From Hyphomicrobium sp. (GTDB lineage Bacteria > Pseudomonadota > Alphaproteobacteria > Rhizobiales > Hyphomicrobiaceae), in assembly GCF_003987855.1 (NCBI RefSeq), contig NZ_RXIZ01000014.1:1-64000 (forward strand): DNA of 64,000 nucleotides. Direction: 5' to 3'. Each line of letters starts with the position of its first letter. The first letter of the stretch is position 1. The notes beneath the pieces were generated by a model. The model did no database searches and was not told the origin of the DNA. It worked only from the letters and a program-made list of their open reading frames with translations. Of this stretch, positions 25,868 through 34,632 are shown piece after piece. The translations under genes and the position numbers were made by a program.

Positions 25868-27103
25868 TTACGGACGAGCCGCCGTTCTCTTATTGAAGTA
25901 AATTTGCACCGCTTCGGCGATTGAGCCCGCCACTTTTGACTGCCATTCAGGCGTCAGCATCTGCTCCTCGTCGGTTCGGTTGCTGATATAACCGAGTTCG
26001 ACCAGAACCGAGGGCGCATCGGTCTGCTTCAAGACTTTGAACGCCGCCGAACGTCGGGGGAGCCGCGACATCTCGATGGTCTTTCCGAGCCTTTTGGCAA
26101 GCACCTGCGAAAAATCGGCCGAGAAGTTCGACGTCTCGCGTTTCATCAGGTCTATCAGGATGTTCTTCACCTGATCATCATTGCCTTTGTCGTAAGCCTC
26201 GATGCCGGCGAGAAGGTCCGAAGCGTTCTCCTTTTCGGCCATAACGCGCGCCTGCTCGTCGGATGCTTTGCCTGAGAGCGTGTAGATCGTGGCGCCGCGA
26301 ATGTTGTCCGCCGCCGTCTTCTCTTCAATGGAATCGGCGTGAAGCGAGATGAACAGGTCGGCGCCGCTATCGCGCGAAAACTTGAGGCGCTTGTCGAGCG
26401 AGACGAAAACGTCCTCAGACCGCGTCATCTTGACGTCGTAAAGCCCCGCCTTTTCCAACGCTTGCTTGAGTTGCTGGGCGACCGCGAGAACGATGGTTTT
26501 CTCGGTAACGCTATTGGCTCCCATCGCGCCCGGGTCGATGCCGCCGTGGCCAGGATCTATGACTACAACAGGCCTGCTGTGCGGCTTGCGCGGACCATCG
26601 GGGGCTCCAATGGGATCACCATCCACTCCAGGTTCAAAGGCTGCCGACTCGGTGCCTGCGCCGGTGCCTGAACCAAACGCGGTGGCGTCCATCGGCATGA
26701 GGGCAATTGCAAGTTTGACGGCGGAACTCCCCTTGAGCCGCGTCATGTTGGCCGAGTGGATCTTCACCGGCCCCTTGGTGTCGATCACAATGCGCGACTT
26801 GCGCTCGGCGAATTGACCGTACCTGAACTGGGAAACGAGCCCGGCGCCTCTTTTGCCTGTTGCCGGATCCAGCCGAAAGACAAGGTCGGGCAGGTCGAGG
26901 ACAACTCGATAGGGGTTTGCCAATGTGAAAACCTGCGCCGTTACCCCTTCGCTCATGGTCAATTCGAAGATCGTCGAACGGCCGGTGACGGTTAAATGGG
27001 TTTCCAGTGCTTCCGCAGCCAAACACGGCCGCGAGAGCAACAGGCATAGCGCCGCCGCTACAGCCGTGAGCGCCCTCAGCAAAGGCACACAGGGCAGGCC
27101 CAT
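25868..27103 (-). CDS. N-acetylmuramoyl-L-alanine amidase with AMIN domain (AmiC type)
   Basis: A periplasmic zinc amidase that splits septal peptidoglycan during daughter-cell separation. The 411-residue protein has a signal peptide (to about residue 30), an AMIN targeting domain (about 35-150), a linker, and an Amidase_3 domain (about 180-405). Zinc and catalytic residues appear as DPGHGGIDPG, TEKTIVL, SLHAD and VELGYISN. The regulatory helix typical of AmiB/AmiC is suggested by the insertion with DLLAGIEAYDKGND. The ATG at 27103 has AAGGGGGG about 9 bases upstream; a GTG at 27130 is less likely. Confidence 0.94.
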   Translation of the reverse strand: MGLPCVPLLRALTAVAAALCLLLSRPCLAAEALETHLTVTGRSTIFELTMSEGVTAQVFTLANPYRVVLDLPDLVFRLDPATGKRGAGLVSQFRYGQFAERKSRIVIDTKGPVKIHSANMTRLKGSSAVKLAIALMPMDATAFGSGTGAGTESAAFEPGVDGDPIGAPDGPRKPHSRPVVVIDPGHGGIDPGAMGANSVTEKTIVLAVAQQLKQALEKAGLYDVKMTRSEDVFVSLDKRLKFSRDSGADLFISLHADSIEEKTAADNIRGATIYTLSGKASDEQARVMAEKENASDLLAGIEAYDKGNDDQVKNILIDLMKRETSNFSADFSQVLAKRLGKTIEMSRLPRRSAAFKVLKQTDAPSVLVELGYISNRTDEEQMLTPEWQSKVAGSIAEAVQIYFNKRTAARP

Positions 27104-27885
27104 TGCCGAAGTCCCCCCTTCATCCCTCACCCGCCGTTTAGTTTTGACCCGTTAAATCTTTGTTTTCAAACGTAATATAAAAGGATCATTGTTGCCTTGC
27201 GACGTCTGTCCCCTACCGGCTTTATAGCACTTGCCAGCGCGGGGGTGACCTCGTACAGTTTCAAATGTATTCGGTGGCGCCGGAGACACACGCTTAAGTA
27301 GCGTTCGTCGAGTGCGCCTGCAAAGCCCGATCGGCCTGCTGCGGGGCGAAGCCCAGCTTTCACAGGTAATTGGGTTAGCACGGATGGCACCTGCCTGAGG
27401 CAAAGCGCACGGGGAGTATCACGTCGCTCGGCAGGTTTCGCAGCTTTGGCACTCCAGCCCCCGGCGGCTCGTGTTGAGGCAATGTTTGACTTTGTGCCGG
27501 TCGCCCCGGTTTGCCAGTCGGGTGAAGTGCGGATTTCTGGGCGGCCATAATTGATCCACGGGACGCTGAAGAGCGTCAGATTTTTCCCCCGGCCAACGTC
27601 CCTCATTGTGGACACTGAGCTGGAACATACACGATAGGCCATGACGACAGCTTGCATCAGCAGATATCGCTCCCAAAGGACCTTGGTCCGCGGGTCGCGT
27701 TTGTCCGCTCCCGCGTGCCTCTTGCGCACAGCAGGGAACGGGCCGGTGCAGAGAGCCGCGCGGTCTTCCATCCCATCAGCGCAATCAACCAAAAGAACGC
27801 GCCACCGCGCGAAGTTCGCAGTCCGTTCCATGGATACTGGATCGAGATGCGAGCCGCCGCACCGGCGCGCCAAGGAAAATAAGCA
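27104..27885. promoter_or_regulatory. long divergent leader between amidase and rne
   Basis: This 782-base gap has no convincing gene: the openings seen in it are Arg/Cys-rich and inconsistent with coding. RNase E genes carry long 5' leaders that their own product cleaves to set expression level. The region should hold the amidase promoter, the rne promoter and the rne leader. A terminator-like hairpin at 27562-27585 is listed separately. Confidence 0.55.
27562..27585 (+). terminator. terminator-like hairpin in the rne leader
   Basis: GACGCT-GAAG-AGCGTC is a perfect 6-base stem with a GAAG tetraloop, followed after three bases by TTTTT. It lies about 300 bases upstream of the rne start codon. 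It could end a short leader transcript or act as an attenuator; it could also be an RNase E-sensitive element. Confidence 0.45.
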
Positions 27886-30800
27886 ATGTCCAATACGAAG
27901 ATGCTCATTGATGCCACGCATCCCGAGGAGACTCGGGTCGTGGTCCAACGGAATGGCCGGGTAGAGGAATTCGATTTCGAAAGCGCCGCGCGCAAACTTC
28001 TCCGCGGCAATATCTACCTCGCGAAAGTGACGCGCGTTGAGCCGTCACTCCAGGCTGCCTTTGTCGATTACGGCGGCAACAGGCACGGCTTTCTGGCCTT
28101 CAACGAAATCCACCCTGATTACTATCAGATCCCGGTAGCGGATCGGCAGGCTCTGCTCGATGAAGAAGCGGCTGCGGAAGCCGAACTCGAAGCGGCGGCC
28201 GACAGGCGTGCGGAGGCTCTGGCGCGCCGAAACGCCGGCCGATCCCAGGGTCCCGAGGGGGCGAGCGATGGCGACGCCAATCAGAATTCTGATGAAGACT
28301 TCTCTGACAACGGCTCTGACGAAGAAGGCGAAACCGCGCATATCGTCGATGTCGAGGAAGACGAACACATCGAGGAGATCGGCGGCGAAGATGGCGAGGC
28401 GCCCGTCAAGGTGATCGCGGTCGCGGTGCCTATGCCGGATGACGACGTACGTTCTGAACCGGCGGAGGCTGATGACGCAGAAGTAGAGGAAAACACCACC
28501 GCAGACCAGGAAGGCCTATCGGTCGCAGAACATTCCTCTGAGCACCGGACCGAAGAACATACCGAAGACGCCGACCAAGATAGCGACGAGACTGGCGATC
28601 AAAGGCACGAACGCGGTCACGAGCACGACAATTCAGAACAGCCACACGTTCACGACGATCACGGCCACGAGTCTGAAGACGGCTCTGTCCGCGAGTTCCA
28701 GGAGGAGGCGCCTTCCCGCCCTCGCCGCCGTCCACGTAGCTATAAGATCCAGGAAGTCATCAAGCGGCGGCAGATCATTCTGGTTCAGGTCGTCAAGGAA
28801 GAGCGCGGCAACAAGGGCGCGGCGCTCACGACCTATCTGTCGCTCGCCGGTCGCTACACGGTCCTCATGCCGAATACGGCGCGCGGCGGCGGAATTTCAC
28901 GGAAGATTACCAATCCGCAGGATCGCCGCCGGTTGAAGGCCATTGCGCAGGAGCTCGAGGTTCCGGAGGGCATGGGCCTCATCATCCGCACGGCAGGCGC
29001 TGCGCGGACCAAGCAGGAGATCAAGCGCGACTTCGAATATCTTCTCCGGCTCTGGGAAAGCGTGCGCGAACTCACGCTTCAGTCAACGGCGCCGAGCCTT
29101 GTTTATGAGGAAGGCGATCTCATCAAGCGTTCGATCCGCGACCTTTATAACAAAGACGTCGAAGAGATCGTCGTTGCGGGCGAAGCCGGGCATCAAGAAG
29201 CTGCCGACTTCATGAAGATGCTCATGCCCAGCCACGCGAAAAACGTGGTGGCTTATCGAGATCCAACTCCGCTCTTCACGCGCTACGGCGTCGAGCGCCA
29301 GCTCAATGCGATGTTCCAGCCGCAGGTCACCTTGCGGTCCGGCGGCTACATCGTGATCAACCAAACGGAAGCTCTGGTTGCCATCGACGTCAACTCGGGC
29401 AAGTCGACACGAGAATTCTCCATCGAGGAAACTGCTCTCGCTACAAACCTTGAAGCAGCCGATGAAATCGCGCGTCAGCTGAAGCTTCGCGACCTTGCCG
29501 GCCTCATCGTGATCGATTTCATCGACATGGAGGAGAAGCGCAACAATCGGGCCGTCGAACGGCGGCTGAAAGATGCGCTGCGTTTCGACCGGGCGCGGAT
29601 CCAGCTCGGACGCATTTCCCACTTCGGGCTCATGGAAATGTCTCGTCAGCGCCTGCGCACGGGCGTTCTCGAAGGCTCCACGTCACAGTGTCCGCACTGC
29701 CAGGGAACCGGTATCATTCGGTCGACCGAGAGCATTGCGCTTGCTGTGCTGCGCGGTCTCGAAGATGCCATCACGGCAGGCGCCTCGGGTTCGCTGACCG
29801 CCACCACGACGCCAGCGGTTGCGCTTTACATTCTCAATAGCAAGCGTGCGTACGTCACCGACATGGAAAGCCGCCACGGGTTCGCCGTGACGGTGCTCGG
29901 TAGCGATCGCATACAGGGTGCGAACTTCACGATCGAACGCGGCGGGGCTGCGTTGCCTGCGCGACGTGTCGAACGTGCCGCGGTCAACATGGACTGGGGC
30001 TTCGACAGCGAAGAGGAAGCACCCGCGTTTGAGGGCGGCGAAATCGAGACCCTCTCCAATGGCGATGATGAGGAAGGCGGCGGCAACCGCGAGCATGGCC
30101 GTGGCGAAGGGGACGACAACGGTGCACGGAGGGGCCGGCGTCGCCGGCGCCGTGGCCGCGGCGGACGAGATCGGGGAGAAGGCCGCGAACGTTTCGGCTC
30201 TGAAGCTCGCAGCGACGACACCCAGTTCTCTGAGGCTCATGGTAGTGAGGATGAGCCGGAAGGCGGTGTGTCGGAGGAAGAGGAAAACGGCGAGCAGGCT
30301 GCGGGCGACGACGCGAATTTTGACGGCGAGCGCAGCGACGCCAACGGCAGCGAGGAAAGACCTTCCCGGCGCCGTAGACGTGGCCGTCGTGGCGGCCGCC
30401 GCGGCCGTGATCGTAATCGCGAAGGCTCCTCCGTACATGCGGAAGGTGGTGAGGGCGATGAAGAGCGGGATGGCGAGAACCGAGATACCGAGTCCGAGCA
30501 GGACGAACCGCACCAGCAGAGCGCGCGGGTAAACGGCGAGCATGTTGCAGATGCGCGTGCGCCCGAGGACATCGCGCCTGAAGTTCGGAAGGCGGAGAAG
30601 CCAACGCGGCAGCGTATCTGGGACGTTCCAGCAGCGATGGAAAGCGCCGAGCAAGTTGAAATCGCGGTGAAAGCCGACGACTATCAAAAGCAGCCCGCCC
30701 AACCAGCTTCCGAGCCGTCGATCACCGCAGAAGAGAAAGCGCCGCCAGCGCAGAGCCGCCGCCGTCACGAGGTTGGCTCGAGCGAGCCACGCGTTGAGCG

Positions 30801-30900
30801 GGTCGTCCTACGGCCCGGCCAAGAAGCGGCGGCGGATGGCGAGGCGCAGGCCCCTCCCCAGCGCAAAGGGTGGTGGCAGCGTAAGTTCGGCGGCGAGTGA
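27886..30900 (+). CDS. rne: ribonuclease E
   Basis: The essential endonuclease of mRNA decay and rRNA/tRNA processing, scaffold of the degradosome. Of 1004 residues, 1-600 are catalytic: an RNase H-like start, an S1 domain (from about residue 39) interrupted by a very acidic insert at about 90-285 as usual in alphaproteobacteria, the 5' sensor, the DNase I-like core with catalytic Asp near residues 500 (AIDVNSG) and 544 (VIDFIDME), and the zinc-link CPHC near 602. Residues 740-960 are Arg/Gly and Glu-rich, the RNA- and partner-binding tail. AAGGA lies 9 bases before the ATG. Confidence 0.97.
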   Translation: MSNTKMLIDATHPEETRVVVQRNGRVEEFDFESAARKLLRGNIYLAKVTRVEPSLQAAFVDYGGNRHGFLAFNEIHPDYYQIPVADRQALLDEEAAAEAELEAAADRRAEALARRNAGRSQGPEGASDGDANQNSDEDFSDNGSDEEGETAHIVDVEEDEHIEEIGGEDGEAPVKVIAVAVPMPDDDVRSEPAEADDAEVEENTTADQEGLSVAEHSSEHRTEEHTEDADQDSDETGDQRHERGHEHDNSEQPHVHDDHGHESEDGSVREFQEEAPSRPRRRPRSYKIQEVIKRRQIILVQVVKEERGNKGAALTTYLSLAGRYTVLMPNTARGGGISRKITNPQDRRRLKAIAQELEVPEGMGLIIRTAGAARTKQEIKRDFEYLLRLWESVRELTLQSTAPSLVYEEGDLIKRSIRDLYNKDVEEIVVAGEAGHQEAADFMKMLMPSHAKNVVAYRDPTPLFTRYGVERQLNAMFQPQVTLRSGGYIVINQTEALVAIDVNSGKSTREFSIEETALATNLEAADEIARQLKLRDLAGLIVIDFIDMEEKRNNRAVERRLKDALRFDRARIQLGRISHFGLMEMSRQRLRTGVLEGSTSQCPHCQGTGIIRSTESIALAVLRGLEDAITAGASGSLTATTTPAVALYILNSKRAYVTDMESRHGFAVTVLGSDRIQGANFTIERGGAALPARRVERAAVNMDWGFDSEEEAPAFEGGEIETLSNGDDEEGGGNREHGRGEGDDNGARRGRRRRRRGRGGRDRGEGRERFGSEARSDDTQFSEAHGSEDEPEGGVSEEEENGEQAAGDDANFDGERSDANGSEERPSRRRRRGRRGGRRGRDRNREGSSVHAEGGEGDEERDGENRDTESEQDEPHQQSARVNGEHVADARAPEDIAPEVRKAEKPTRQRIWDVPAAMESAEQVEIAVKADDYQKQPAQPASEPSITAEEKAPPAQSRRRHEVGSSEPRVERVVLRPGQEAAADGEAQAPPQRKGWWQRKFGGE

Positions 30901-30904
30901 TGAT

Positions 30905-30938
30905 GAAGGACCGAAGCCCGGGTACTTCGGTTCTTCTT
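30905..30938 (+). terminator. rne transcription terminator
   Basis: A 12-base-pair stem with one G-U pair (GAAGGACCGAAG / CTTCGGTTCTTC) around the loop CCCGGGTA starts 5 bases after the rne stop. The T-rich side TTCTTCTT is part of the stem end and only two further T follow, so it may work with Rho or as an mRNA-protecting hairpin. Confidence 0.6.
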
Positions 30939-30944
30939 AAAGCT

Positions 30945-30993
30945 GCGCGCCCCGTCTCGGGATGATCCTTCTTCATCTTGGTTTGGGGCGCGC
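30945..30993. repeat. long-range inverted repeat between rne and M48 gene
   Basis: GCGCGCCCC at 30945-30953 and GGGGCGCGC at 30985-30993 are perfect 9-base arms around a 31-base loop. It follows the rne terminator and precedes the M48 protease gene, so it may be a second termination structure or part of the next leader. Confidence 0.4.
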
Positions 30994-31133
30994 GACGCAC
31001 CGCCATGGTGGCGCCCCAAAGTGGTGAATGTTCCTATCCTCTCGTTGCATCGGGTTTGACCCAAACGGGCTTGGCGCATACCTTGACCGTGCGTAGCGTC
31101 TCGAAGCGCTTATCGAGATCAGGGCACAGCGAA

Positions 31134-32543
31134 ATGCCGATAATTCGGAAGACGTTTTCGGCGCTTTCAATCGCCAGACGCTTGTTTTTGCCGGCGGGTG
31201 GGACCCTCCTCTTGGCGCAGTTTGTCGTTGGCGCCGCGAGTGCCCAAGGGCTGCCCCTCATTCGTGACGCTGAGATTGAATCTCTGCTGCAAGATTATTC
31301 GCGGCCGATCTTCCAAGCCGCAGGGTTCGGTGGCGGCCGGGTTACCGTCCGCATCATCAACAATGACGCGTTCAACGCGTTCGTCCTCGACGGCGCGAAT
31401 GTCTTTGTAAACACCGGCACACTGATGCAGGCCAATACGCCGAATGAAGTCATCGGCGTGATCGCCCATGAAAGCGGGCACATCGCCGGTGGGCATATGG
31501 CAGCGCTAAGGGCGCGCATCGCAAAGGACCAAACGCGCGCTTTACTTACGCAAGTGCTCGGTCTCGGTGCGATGGTCGCTGGCGGCGTGCAAGGTGGTGA
31601 CTCCGGGCGGGATACCATGCAAGGCGGCGCTGCAATCATGCAGGGTGGCAGCAGCGTCATCATGAAGGGATTGCTGGCCGAGCGGCGATCGCAGGAATCC
31701 GCGGCAGACCAAGCGGGCATCAAATATCTCACCGCGACGAAGCAATCGGGCAAAGGGATGCTCGACACATTCCAGCGCTTCAAGGAGCAGGAGTATCTGT
31801 CGGACCAGTTTCAGGATCCGTTTGTGCGTTCTCATCCCTTGTCAGCAGAGCGGTTGGCCCGGTTGAACCAACTTGTGACGACCAGCCCATACTTCGAACA
31901 GAAAGACCCGGCTTCCCTGCAGCTTCGTCATGACCTTATGCGGGCGAAGCTCTCCGGCTATCTCGAAACGCCGTCCGCCGTATTCAACCGGTACCCCGAT
32001 TCCAACACGACCTTGCCTGCACGCTACGCGCGCGCGATAGCGAAATTCTTCCGCGGTGGCGGTGGGGCCCTCGAGGCTGCCGTGCAAGATGCCGACGCCA
32101 TGATCCGTGAGAACCCGTCCTACCCCTACTTCTACGAACTCAAGGCAGATTTCCTGATGCGGTCTGGGAAAATGGCGGCGGCGGTGCCGAGCTTGCGTCA
32201 GGCCTTAAAGCTTGCTCCCAACAGTCCGCTGATCCGAGTCGAACTCGCGACTGCGGTCCAGAATATCGATTCCGCCGACGCTCAAAAGGAAGCCATAGAC
32301 CAGCTGCGCAAGTCGCTCGTGGAGGATGCCGAGAACGGCCATGCGTATAGACTGCTGGCAAACATCTATTACAAGCAGGGGAGAGGCCCCGAAGCCGACG
32401 CCATGACCGCGCAGGCCTTCTTTTATGAAGGCAACATAAAACAGGCGCAGATCTTCGCCAAACGGGCTCAGCTAAAACTTCGGTCCGGCTCTCCCGAGTG
32501 GCTGAAAAACGATGACATCATCAACTATAAGCCGCAGACGTAA
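31134..32543 (+). CDS. exported M48 metalloprotease with TPR tail (BepA-like)
   Basis: A 469-residue periplasmic zinc protease of the type that removes stalled outer-membrane proteins. A basic start and hydrophobic core form a signal peptide ending near ASAQG (about residue 38). The zinc site is HESGH at residues 112-116, followed by GGHMAAL and the downstream ligand region ERRSQESAADQAG. Residues 330-469 are TPR helices. The ATG at 31134 matches the signal peptide; a longer in-frame opening from 30978 overlaps the rne terminator region. Confidence 0.93.
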   Translation: MPIIRKTFSALSIARRLFLPAGGTLLLAQFVVGAASAQGLPLIRDAEIESLLQDYSRPIFQAAGFGGGRVTVRIINNDAFNAFVLDGANVFVNTGTLMQANTPNEVIGVIAHESGHIAGGHMAALRARIAKDQTRALLTQVLGLGAMVAGGVQGGDSGRDTMQGGAAIMQGGSSVIMKGLLAERRSQESAADQAGIKYLTATKQSGKGMLDTFQRFKEQEYLSDQFQDPFVRSHPLSAERLARLNQLVTTSPYFEQKDPASLQLRHDLMRAKLSGYLETPSAVFNRYPDSNTTLPARYARAIAKFFRGGGGALEAAVQDADAMIRENPSYPYFYELKADFLMRSGKMAAAVPSLRQALKLAPNSPLIRVELATAVQNIDSADAQKEAIDQLRKSLVEDAENGHAYRLLANIYYKQGRGPEADAMTAQAFFYEGNIKQAQIFAKRAQLKLRSGSPEWLKNDDIINYKPQT

Positions 32544-32578
32544 GCGGCCAACGTAACGGTACAAAGCGAGACACATCC

Positions 32579-33433
32579 ATGACCCTGAAAAGCAATCCGG
32601 CCAACGGCGCGCGTTCGCCACTGACATCGCGGAAAGCGTTCTCGCTTCTGGCGCTCACCCTTGCCTGCTTTACCGTGGCCGGCGCGTCCTATCTCGCCTT
32701 CGGGCCGGCCCGGGCAGATACGGTAGCGCCAACAGCAGGCGGAACCGCCTTTACCGATGAGCAGAAAAAAGCCCTTGGGGAGATCATCAAAGATTACCTG
32801 ATCAAGAACCCCGAGATCATGTTCGAAGTGCAAAGCGCGCTCGACGAGAAGTCCCAAAAAGACCAGGACGCCAAGCTGAAGGCATTCATGGCGACCAACG
32901 CCAAGACCATCTACCGCGCCGCAGACTCCTCGGTGGCAGGTGATCCTAACGGCGACGTCACGGTTGTAGAGTTCTTCGATTACAATTGCGGCTATTGCAA
33001 ACGCGGGTTGCCGGAAGTCCAGAGGCTGATCCACGACGACAAGAAGGTGCGCTTCGTTTTCAAGGAACTCCCCATCCTTGCGAAAGGCTCGGAGGAAGCC
33101 GCGCGCGTTGCATTGGCCGCGAAACGCCAGGGCAAGTACTGGGAATTCCACCAGGCCATGCTCGGTTCGAAGGGTCAGGCGAACGAAGCATCGGCACTAA
33201 AGGTCGCTGAGTCTCTCGGGCTCGACATGAACAAGGTCAAAGCCGACATGGCCAGCGACTCGGTCAAAAATGAATTGCAGGCGGATCTGCAGCTTGCCAA
33301 GCAGCTCGGCGTCAATGGCACGCCCCACTTCCTCGTGGGCGATAAGGCGATCCCGGGAGCCCCGGACGATCTTCATGACCAGCTCGAGGGTTTGGTGTCC
33401 GGCTATCGGAAGACCGGGTGCAACATCTGCTAG
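32579..33433 (+). CDS. DsbA-family periplasmic thiol-disulfide protein (Com1-like)
   Basis: A 284-residue exported thioredoxin-fold protein. Residues 1-46 hold a signal/anchor segment, residues 55-110 a helical Com1-type N-terminal extension (DEQKKALGEIIKDYLIKNPE), and the rest a DsbA fold with the active site FDYNCGYCK, Cys137 and Cys140, and the cis-Pro loop NGTPHFLVG. It makes or isomerises disulfides in the periplasm. It follows the M48 protease by 35 bases, suggesting one envelope quality-control unit. Confidence 0.93.
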   Translation: MTLKSNPANGARSPLTSRKAFSLLALTLACFTVAGASYLAFGPARADTVAPTAGGTAFTDEQKKALGEIIKDYLIKNPEIMFEVQSALDEKSQKDQDAKLKAFMATNAKTIYRAADSSVAGDPNGDVTVVEFFDYNCGYCKRGLPEVQRLIHDDKKVRFVFKELPILAKGSEEAARVALAAKRQGKYWEFHQAMLGSKGQANEASALKVAESLGLDMNKVKADMASDSVKNELQADLQLAKQLGVNGTPHFLVGDKAIPGAPDDLHDQLEGLVSGYRKTGCNIC

Positions 33434-33485
33434 GATGTCAACAAATCTTTGCCGATCAGATATTTAGCAGAGATACCACACTGAG

Positions 33486-33510
33486 GTGCGCGGCCAACAC
33501 CGCGCACTTT
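33486..33510 (+). terminator. intrinsic terminator after the DsbA-family gene
   Basis: GTGCGCGG-CCAACA-CCGCGCAC gives an 8-base-pair GC-rich stem with a 6-base loop, followed by TTT, 52 bases after the stop. Confidence 0.6.
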
Positions 33511-33590
33511 GCGCATTCCGAGAAAGCTGATAGACCCTGGGCCTTCACAACCGCTTGGGTTATCGCCCGGCGCCTCAACGGCCTCCAGAA

Positions 33591-34046
33591 ATGACTGCCC
33601 TCGTCTACGTACTCAATGGTCCGAATCTCAACATGCTCGGCGTTCGCGAGCCCGAAATCTATGGTTCGGAGACGCTCGACGATTTACGACTGCGCACCGA
33701 GAAGGCCGCCGCCCGCAGCGGCCTTAACATCGAATTCCGACAGTCGAACATCGAGGGTGAGATTGTAAACTGGGTACAAGAGGCCCGGGGCCGCGCGAAG
33801 GGCATCATCATTAACGCGGGCGGCTATACGCACACGTCCGTTGCCATCCTCGATGCGCTGCAGGCCGTCAGTCTGCCGGTGGTCGAGGTTCACCTGTCGA
33901 ATATCTTCCGTCGCGACGAATTTAGGCAGCATTCCTACATTTCGCTCGCCGCGACTGGAGTAATCTGCGGACTTGGCGCGAAAGGTTATGAACTCGCCGT
34001 CGAGGCGATGGCAGACATTCTCAATAAATCGGTGAGGAAGGCGTGA
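33591..34046 (+). CDS. aroQ: type II 3-dehydroquinate dehydratase
   Basis: Step three of the shikimate pathway, 3-dehydroquinate to 3-dehydroshikimate. The 151-residue product is the usual length and contains VLNGPNLNMLGVREPEIYG with the catalytic Tyr, QSNIEGEIVNWVQ, INAGGYTHTSVAI, and EVHLSNIFRRDEFR. The ATG at 33591 begins directly on the first strand. The position immediately upstream of accB is a common alphaproteobacterial and enterobacterial arrangement. Confidence 0.97.
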   Translation: MTALVYVLNGPNLNMLGVREPEIYGSETLDDLRLRTEKAAARSGLNIEFRQSNIEGEIVNWVQEARGRAKGIIINAGGYTHTSVAILDALQAVSLPVVEVHLSNIFRRDEFRQHSYISLAATGVICGLGAKGYELAVEAMADILNKSVRKA

Positions 34047-34106
34047 GGCTCCGCTCAACGCTCTCGCTATAAGACGCACGCAACATATATCGAGGACACG
34101 GCACTG

Positions 34107-34595
34107 ATGACCGCAAAAGACCAAGCGCCGAAAATGGGCAGCGCCGAAGGTCAGATGATCCGCGAGCTCGCAGAGCTCCTCAACGATACGGGTCTGACTG
34201 AAATCGAGATTGAGAAAAGCGGCCTCAAGATCCGGGTCGCCAAAAAGATTTCCATTAGCGCTGCCGCTCCACAGGCCTATTTGGCGGCGCCGGTGCCGAG
34301 CGCTGCTTCAACGCCAAACGAAGTAAAATCGGCCGCATCTCCGGGTGATCTGTCTAAGCACCCCGGCGCGGTCAAATCGCCGATGGTGGGAACGGCGTAT
34401 CGTTCTCCTGAACCCGGTGCGGCCGCCTTCTGCGAGGTCGGCAGCAAGGTCAACCAAGGCGACACCCTTCTGATCATCGAAGCCATGAAGACGATGAATC
34501 AGATCCCGGCTCCCCGCTCCGGCACGGTCAAGGCGATCCTTGTCGAAAACGCACAGCCGGTCGAATACGGCGAACCGCTGATCATCATCGAATAG
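34107..34595 (+). CDS. accB: acetyl-CoA carboxylase biotin carboxyl carrier protein
   Basis: BCCP carries carboxyl-biotin between the biotin carboxylase and carboxyltransferase for malonyl-CoA synthesis. The 162-residue protein has an N-terminal helix ([20 protein letters not shown]), an Ala/Pro linker (about 55-85) and a biotinyl domain with EAMKTMN, Lys128 being the biotin site. It is followed 37 bases on by accC, its partner. Confidence 0.97.
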   Translation: MTAKDQAPKMGSAEGQMIRELAELLNDTGLTEIEIEKSGLKIRVAKKISISAAAPQAYLAAPVPSAASTPNEVKSAASPGDLSKHPGAVKSPMVGTAYRSPEPGAAAFCEVGSKVNQGDTLLIIEAMKTMNQIPAPRSGTVKAILVENAQPVEYGEPLIIIE

Positions 34596-34632
34596 TGCGC
34601 CCCCGAGCGGCGGCAAGGCGCCTGGAGTAAAA

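Noticed and set aside
27166-27948. A 260-codon minus-strand frame in the rne leader
   Set aside because: It runs into the start of rne on the other strand, lacks a domain and is Arg/Cys/Pro-rich.
29683-30768. A 361-codon minus-strand frame opposite the RNase E tail
   Set aside because: Antisense to a repetitive Arg/Glu-rich coding region; the product is low complexity and has no ribosome site.
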